Shown: positions 6,319-9,521 of the stretch, in pieces
How the letters are laid out: every line of letters starts with the position of its first letter
Numbering within the stretch: the first letter of the stretch is position 1
NCBI GenBank assembly: GCA_017302755.1
Contig: JAFLCR010000079.1
Location: 1 to 9,521 of the forward strand
Reading direction: 5' to 3'
DNA from: Alphaproteobacteria bacterium
Lineage (GTDB): Bacteria; Pseudomonadota; Alphaproteobacteria; Rickettsiales; JAFLCR01
Length of the DNA stretch: 9,521 nt
Translations under genes and position numbers: made by a program
Notes under the pieces: generated by a model
Databases searched by the model: none
What the model was told of the DNA's origin: nothing
The model's input: only the letters and a program-made list of their open reading frames with translations

Positions 6319-9063
6319 TTACGCAGACTGCCCGACGCCTTTGTCCCGCAGGGAGTGGATCATTTCCTGAAAAGCGAATTCGCGACCTACCAGATTCTCG
6401 ATGTCAATCACCATAGGTAACCGCGCATCATCAGTCATTTCCGGAAGCGTCTCCACGCAAGACACGGTTGCCCCGTTGGGAAGAAGGTTGATATAGCTGA
6501 TATTGAACATAAGGAAATTCAACGACGATTCGATCTCGAAGGTGAGCAGCTCGTTACCGGCACTTCCCTCAACCCGAAAGCTGCTTTCCACGAAGCCTTC
6601 GACCTGCCTGAGCGCGTTTATCAGGAAAAGAAGGCGATACTCCGCTCGTGAAAGATTGGAAAATCTTTCCAGGCTTATGCCGTAAGTATCCTCGATTGGC
6701 GGGAACTGGCGCAAGGCTTCCACTGTAAGGTCAAGGAACGGATCTTCAACATCCTGCGGCTTGTATTGTGCCCCGGAGTTCCCAGCCTCCAGCAGCAGGG
6801 TGCGGTCGAAATTCCCCACGTCTTTTTCTTCAGGCCGCTCGAAGCGGTAGTAGCAGTAGTTGCTGCCCGGCACCTGCCGGTCTGTTTCCACTTTCAGGCC
6901 GGGCTGCACACCGGCGCGCGCGAGTGCATCTTCCATTTCCTGGATAATATCACCCCAGGGTTTGTTCAGGTCTTCCGCATAAACGGTGAACATCTTGCCC
7001 GAAAAATCATCGCCGCCATGCATGTAGGCGAAGGGGTTTTTTACTGCCTTCATCTGCACTCCGTGGCGTGCCGCGATGCGTGTCAGCTCATCCCACGCGA
7101 CTCCGATGTCCTTGGAGTCGACGGAGAAATGGAATTTCCACCTGTAGTCTCCTTCCACATGCTCTGGCGTGAACTGGAAGTGTCCTCCGCTGATCATGAC
7201 GTGTTGTTCGGGGCGGGGACCCATGATGTATGTCTGCTTGCGTTCTCCCCCTTCGCCAGCCATCACGATGATCCTGACCCCGAGCATATGCTCGATGCCA
7301 AAGCCCCATTCTTCCAGCTTGGAAATAAGCTTTTCTTCCGGAAGGTCGGGAGCGGCGAATCTGGCGACGTCTAGGAGGGAAAACTCCGTGTAATGATGCG
7401 AGACCAGGGTTCCATCTTGTTGATGGACGGCCGGCATCGTGGTTATGTCAATGCTGTTCACCAGCAGATCGGTCCATTTCAGCACGTTGTAGCTGGTCGT
7501 GACACGGGGACGCTTAGGAGGCGGGACGGCGGTTCTCGCCTCTGCAGGGGGTATTTCTTCAGGTACGGAAGCGGCAACCTTGCGGGCGGGGGCCTGCCTT
7601 TTTTCCCGGGCTGCTTCTTCCAGAAGCGGCAGCGAGAGATCCGCCAAGGCAATGCGCAGCACGCCGTCTTCTTGTGTCACGTTCAGGGGAACGGGATGCC
7701 ACTGGAGACGGCGGGCGATGTCTTGTGCTTCCGTGGCATCGGACAGCGTGGTTTCGACGTAGCCGTCCTGGGTAAACTGCCATGGAGAGCCGCTCAGGAA
7801 CTGCAATACGGCGGGAAGGCGATGCTCGGCAAGGAAGAGCATGGCATCGCGCCAGTTGGGCGATGCATCGGGAGCGGTGGAAAGCGCCAGACCATAATGC
7901 CACTTTTGGCTGCCATCGCGGGGGATGTAGCGCAACAAGCCGGTTCCCATGCCCTGTGTCTGATTGTTTAACACAGGCGATACTTGTCCCTCGCTGCGCA
8001 TGGAGGTGTAGTTGAAATTCAGGATCGTGCCACCCTGCCGTTCACGGATGGGGGCGTAGGTCTGCTCCTCATCTAGGTGCACATGCGGGTAGAAGGGGGC
8101 GGGATGGCTTTGCTCTTCAACGGGCAGGTGCATCTGTTGTGCACTGTGGGTGAGAAGGCTCAAGGCGATGTAAAACGATCCCGCGCTATCCACCATGTAA
8201 TGCGGTTCTGTGATCAGCGACATGGACGCGATCAGGGTATGATAGGACTGGATGTTCCCCATGTTTTCGAGGGTCAGATGCTGGCCGGCCGTGGTTTCGA
8301 ACGCGCTCAGCTCGGCGAAGATGCGGTCTGCGTTTTGCTCGGATGCAAGCGAGGCGGTTATTGGACTCCCTGACAGCTGGCCCAGATGGTTATAATACGT
8401 CACCATTCCTTGTATGGAGAAAGCGCGAAAGAAGCGGTGGTCGAAGCGAATGAAGTCATCGGGCTCGAAGCGAAATTCAATGCTTTCGAACATTTTCAAA
8501 AGCGAGAATCCGATGCCGCAAATATCCTGCTCCCAAGTATCGGGATGGCGGGCGCGCATGGCTTCGCGAAAGGCTGCCAGCACCGGTGCTCCTGGTGCGT
8601 CTGGGGTGATGCCGTCGGAAGAAGCGGCGTTGCGATACATCCACGTGAGGAGCTGCTTGCAGGTGGCGTAATCCAGTGTGACGCCCTGGGCCTCGCAAAT
8701 CTCGGCAAGCGTGGCATAGGTTTCCTTTAGGCGCTCCTCATGGTCGAAAGCGCCGCCGGCAAAAGAAGTTTTCAGCGCTTCCAAAAGCGCCGGCTCGTTT
8801 AATGGCGATTTTTCCCAGAGGCGATCAAGATTGTAGGTAAGCTGGAATTGCGGGTTGCCAGCATGGGCTTGCGCGAGCAGGGCGGATAGGTAGACAAACT
8901 CATACGCTTCCGGCGAGAGCGTTACTCTAGCTGCGGCGAGATTCTGATAAGCATCGGCGAAGGATTGGTGGCAGGGTGCGCCATTCAAGGGAAAGCCGTC
9001 ATGCATCGTGGGAGTGATGCCTGTAACTAAGCGAATAAGCTCACCATCATCCCAACGAAACAT
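6319..9063 (-). CDS. Large protein of unknown family with an OspF/SpvC-like (phosphothreonine lyase-fold) segment
   Basis: A 914-residue protein whose overall family I do not recognise. There is no signal peptide or membrane segment, so it is probably cytoplasmic unless exported by a dedicated system. Residues 1-480 are mixed helix and strand, with no known motif. A proline- and charge-rich linker (about 483-520) separates them from the second half. Residues about 638-745 resemble OspF/SpvC in order and spacing: WKFHFSV (Lys643, His645; SpvC KFHISV, Lys104/His106), Lys675, which is 30 residues after His645 as Lys136 is after His106, FTVYAED (Tyr695; SpvC FTLYI, Tyr158), and YCYYRFE (Arg740; SpvC LSYRNE, Arg213). 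No Arg stands where SpvC has Arg148, so activity is uncertain. Residues about 750-914 form another unrecognised domain. AAGAGG lies 4 bases before the ATG. It precedes addB on the same strand (59 bp) and is divergent from addA. The comparison is from memory, not a run alignment. Confidence 0.9.
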   Translation of the reverse strand: MFRWDDGELIRLVTGITPTMHDGFPLNGAPCHQSFADAYQNLAAARVTLSPEAYEFVYLSALLAQAHAGNPQFQLTYNLDRLWEKSPLNEPALLEALKTSFAGGAFDHEERLKETYATLAEICEAQGVTLDYATCKQLLTWMYRNAASSDGITPDAPGAPVLAAFREAMRARHPDTWEQDICGIGFSLLKMFESIEFRFEPDDFIRFDHRFFRAFSIQGMVTYYNHLGQLSGSPITASLASEQNADRIFAELSAFETTAGQHLTLENMGNIQSYHTLIASMSLITEPHYMVDSAGSFYIALSLLTHSAQQMHLPVEEQSHPAPFYPHVHLDEEQTYAPIRERQGGTILNFNYTSMRSEGQVSPVLNNQTQGMGTGLLRYIPRDGSQKWHYGLALSTAPDASPNWRDAMLFLAEHRLPAVLQFLSGSPWQFTQDGYVETTLSDATEAQDIARRLQWHPVPLNVTQEDGVLRIALADLSLPLLEEAAREKRQAPARKVAASVPEEIPPAEARTAVPPPKRPRVTTSYNVLKWTDLLVNSIDITTMPAVHQQDGTLVSHHYTEFSLLDVARFAAPDLPEEKLISKLEEWGFGIEHMLGVRIIVMAGEGGERKQTYIMGPRPEQHVMISGGHFQFTPEHVEGDYRWKFHFSVDSKDIGVAWDELTRIAARHGVQMKAVKNPFAYMHGGDDFSGKMFTVYAEDLNKPWGDIIQEMEDALARAGVQPGLKVETDRQVPGSNYCYYRFERPEEKDVGNFDRTLLLEAGNSGAQYKPQDVEDPFLDLTVEALRQFPPIEDTYGISLERFSNLSRAEYRLLFLINALRQVEGFVESSFRVEGSAGNELLTFEIESSLNFLMFNISYINLLPNGATVSCVETLPEMTDDARLPMVIDIENLVGREFAFQEMIHSLRDKGVGQSA
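6829..7152 (-). other. Segment of the 914-residue protein resembling the OspF/SpvC lyase domain
   Basis: Residues about 638-745 of the large unknown protein. In OspF and SpvC, which remove phosphate from phosphothreonine of MAP kinases by beta-elimination, Lys136 is the base and His106 the acid; Lys104, Arg148, Arg213 and Tyr158 help bind the phosphate. Counterparts visible here are Lys643, His645, Lys675 (or Lys672), Tyr695 and Arg740, followed as in OspF by a helix (EMEDALARAGVQPG) between the Tyr strand and the Arg strand. Related folds occur in the lyase parts of class III-V lanthipeptide enzymes and in HopA1, so an effector role is only one option. Confidence 0.4.
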
Positions 9064-9218
9064 ATTTCCTCTTATGCAGCTAGGAAATCATACCGCTTTT
9101 TTGTGACGTATTTATGAATATCTGATTGTTTTTCATGGGAACTTAAAGGCGATCATCTGATGGATTTCATGGGGTTATGTGCATTGCGCGGTGTGCTGGG
9201 TTCGGCTAGGGTTTCCTA
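9064..9218. promoter_or_regulatory. Divergent promoter region between the 914-residue gene and addA
   Basis: A 155-bp non-coding region serving two divergent genes. It holds TAGGAAA at 9081-9087 and its inverse TTTCCTA at 9212-9218, next to the two start codons, and a 9-bp direct repeat TTTCATGGG at 9131-9139 and 9165-9173. It is A/T-rich from about 9095 to 9145. A good -10 element faces the 914-residue gene. The addA promoter could not be assigned. Confidence 0.5.
9087..9092 (-). promoter_or_regulatory. Candidate -10 element (TATGAT) of the 914-residue gene
   Basis: Read on the minus strand, 9092-9087 is TATGAT, five of six bases of the consensus. Start of transcription would fall near 9080, giving a leader of about 17 bases with AAGAGG at 9073-9068 as ribosome binding site. 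No good -35 lies 16-18 bp upstream (ATAAAT at 17 bp; TTCATA at 20 bp), as in promoters that need an activator. A TAGGAAA copy fills the gap between this -10 and the expected start site. Confidence 0.4.
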
Positions 9219-9521
9219 ATGACCGCCGCCCAGAACCATGCTTCCAACCCCGCTCATTCCGCCTGGGTGTCCGCTTCGGCGGGGTCGGGGAAGACGAAGG
9301 TGCTTACGGACCGCGTGATGCGGCTGCTGCTGGATGGGGTTGATCCCCGGAAGATTCTTTGCGTTACCTACACCAACGCGGCGGCGGGAGAGATGCGCAA
9401 GCGCATCTCTGAAGAACTCGCGCGTTGGGCGCGGATGGGGGATGAGGCGCTCAGGGGCAGGCTCGCGCAGCTGGCGGGCGGGGAGGTGCCGCAAGGGTGG
9501 ATGGGCAAGGCGCGGGGGCTC
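9219..9521 (+). CDS. addA: Double-strand break repair helicase AddA, 5' end (runs off right edge)
   Basis: First 101 residues of AddA, the UvrD/Rep-like (SF1) helicase-nuclease subunit of AddAB, which moves 3'-5' on DNA and resects double-strand ends. Seen: Gln5 as the likely Q-motif residue, the SAWVSASAGSGKT Walker A (Lys25, Thr26), and motif Ia ILCVTYTNAAAGEMRKRI at about 46-63, followed by the usual LARWARMGDEAL helix. The full protein is normally over 1,100 residues; walker B, other helicase motifs and the C-terminal nuclease are beyond the window. ATG 9219 is fixed by an in-frame TAG at 9207-9209, with AGGG at 9208-9211 as ribosome binding site. The frame is open to the edge. It is divergent from the 914-residue gene and separated from addB by nearly 3 kb, unlike the usual addB-addA operon. 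Confidence 0.93.
   Translation, partial: MTAAQNHASNPAHSAWVSASAGSGKTKVLTDRVMRLLLDGVDPRKILCVTYTNAAAGEMRKRISEELARWARMGDEALRGRLAQLAGGEVPQGWMGKARGL

Noticed and set aside
6766..7374. Open frames on the plus strand (202 codons here; 192 codons at 7393-7971)
   Set aside because: They are antisense to the 914-residue gene, which has a good start, ribosome site and even amino acid composition over its full length.
6319..9063. Lanthipeptide synthetase or HopA1-type lyase system
   Set aside because: No kinase or cyclase motifs occur in the protein, no short precursor gene is nearby, and the KFHFSV/FTVY/YYR pattern resembles OspF/SpvC more than HopA1. Not fully excluded without a structure comparison.

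Overview
The window looks chromosomal and alphaproteobacterial. The evidence is an RcdA-type (DUF1465) cell-cycle adaptor gene and AddA/AddB proteins of the alphaproteobacterial type (RecB-like nuclease motifs at the end of AddB, a Q/SAWVSASAGSGKT start in AddA). Base composition is moderately GC-rich in the housekeeping genes. I cannot place it below class level.

Layout, left to right: (1) 1-1512, minus strand: tsaB (tRNA t6A biosynthesis) followed by the 5' part of a secreted gamma-glutamyltransferase gene that runs off the left edge. (2) 1513-1594: a short, very AT-rich divergent promoter region with five TTAA tetramers and one GANTC site. (3) 1595-2041, plus strand: an rcdA-like gene. (4) 2042-2197: a 156-bp intergenic region with an 11-bp direct repeat. 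(5) 2198-3349, plus strand: a TMEM43-family multi-spanning membrane protein. (6) 3380-6259, minus strand: addB, convergent with the TMEM43 gene. (7) 6319-9063, minus strand: a 914-residue protein of unknown family. About 100 residues in its second half resemble the phosphothreonine-lyase fold of the type III effectors OspF/SpvC. (8) 9064-9218: a divergent promoter region. (9) 9219 to the right edge, plus strand: the first 101 codons of addA.

AddA and AddB together form the helicase-nuclease that resects double-strand breaks for RecA. In most alphaproteobacteria, as I know them, the genes are adjacent and co-directional. Here they are divergent and separated by the 914-residue gene. The other notable non-coding signal is the 7-mer TAGGAAA. 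It occurs five times in the window (both strands, read by eye), and all five copies lie in the two intergenic regions ahead of the TMEM43 gene and between the unknown gene and addA. This suggests a shared regulatory site.

I found no tRNA, rRNA, CRISPR array, transposase, insertion sequence or convincing intrinsic terminator. The largest gene-free stretch is about 156 bp.
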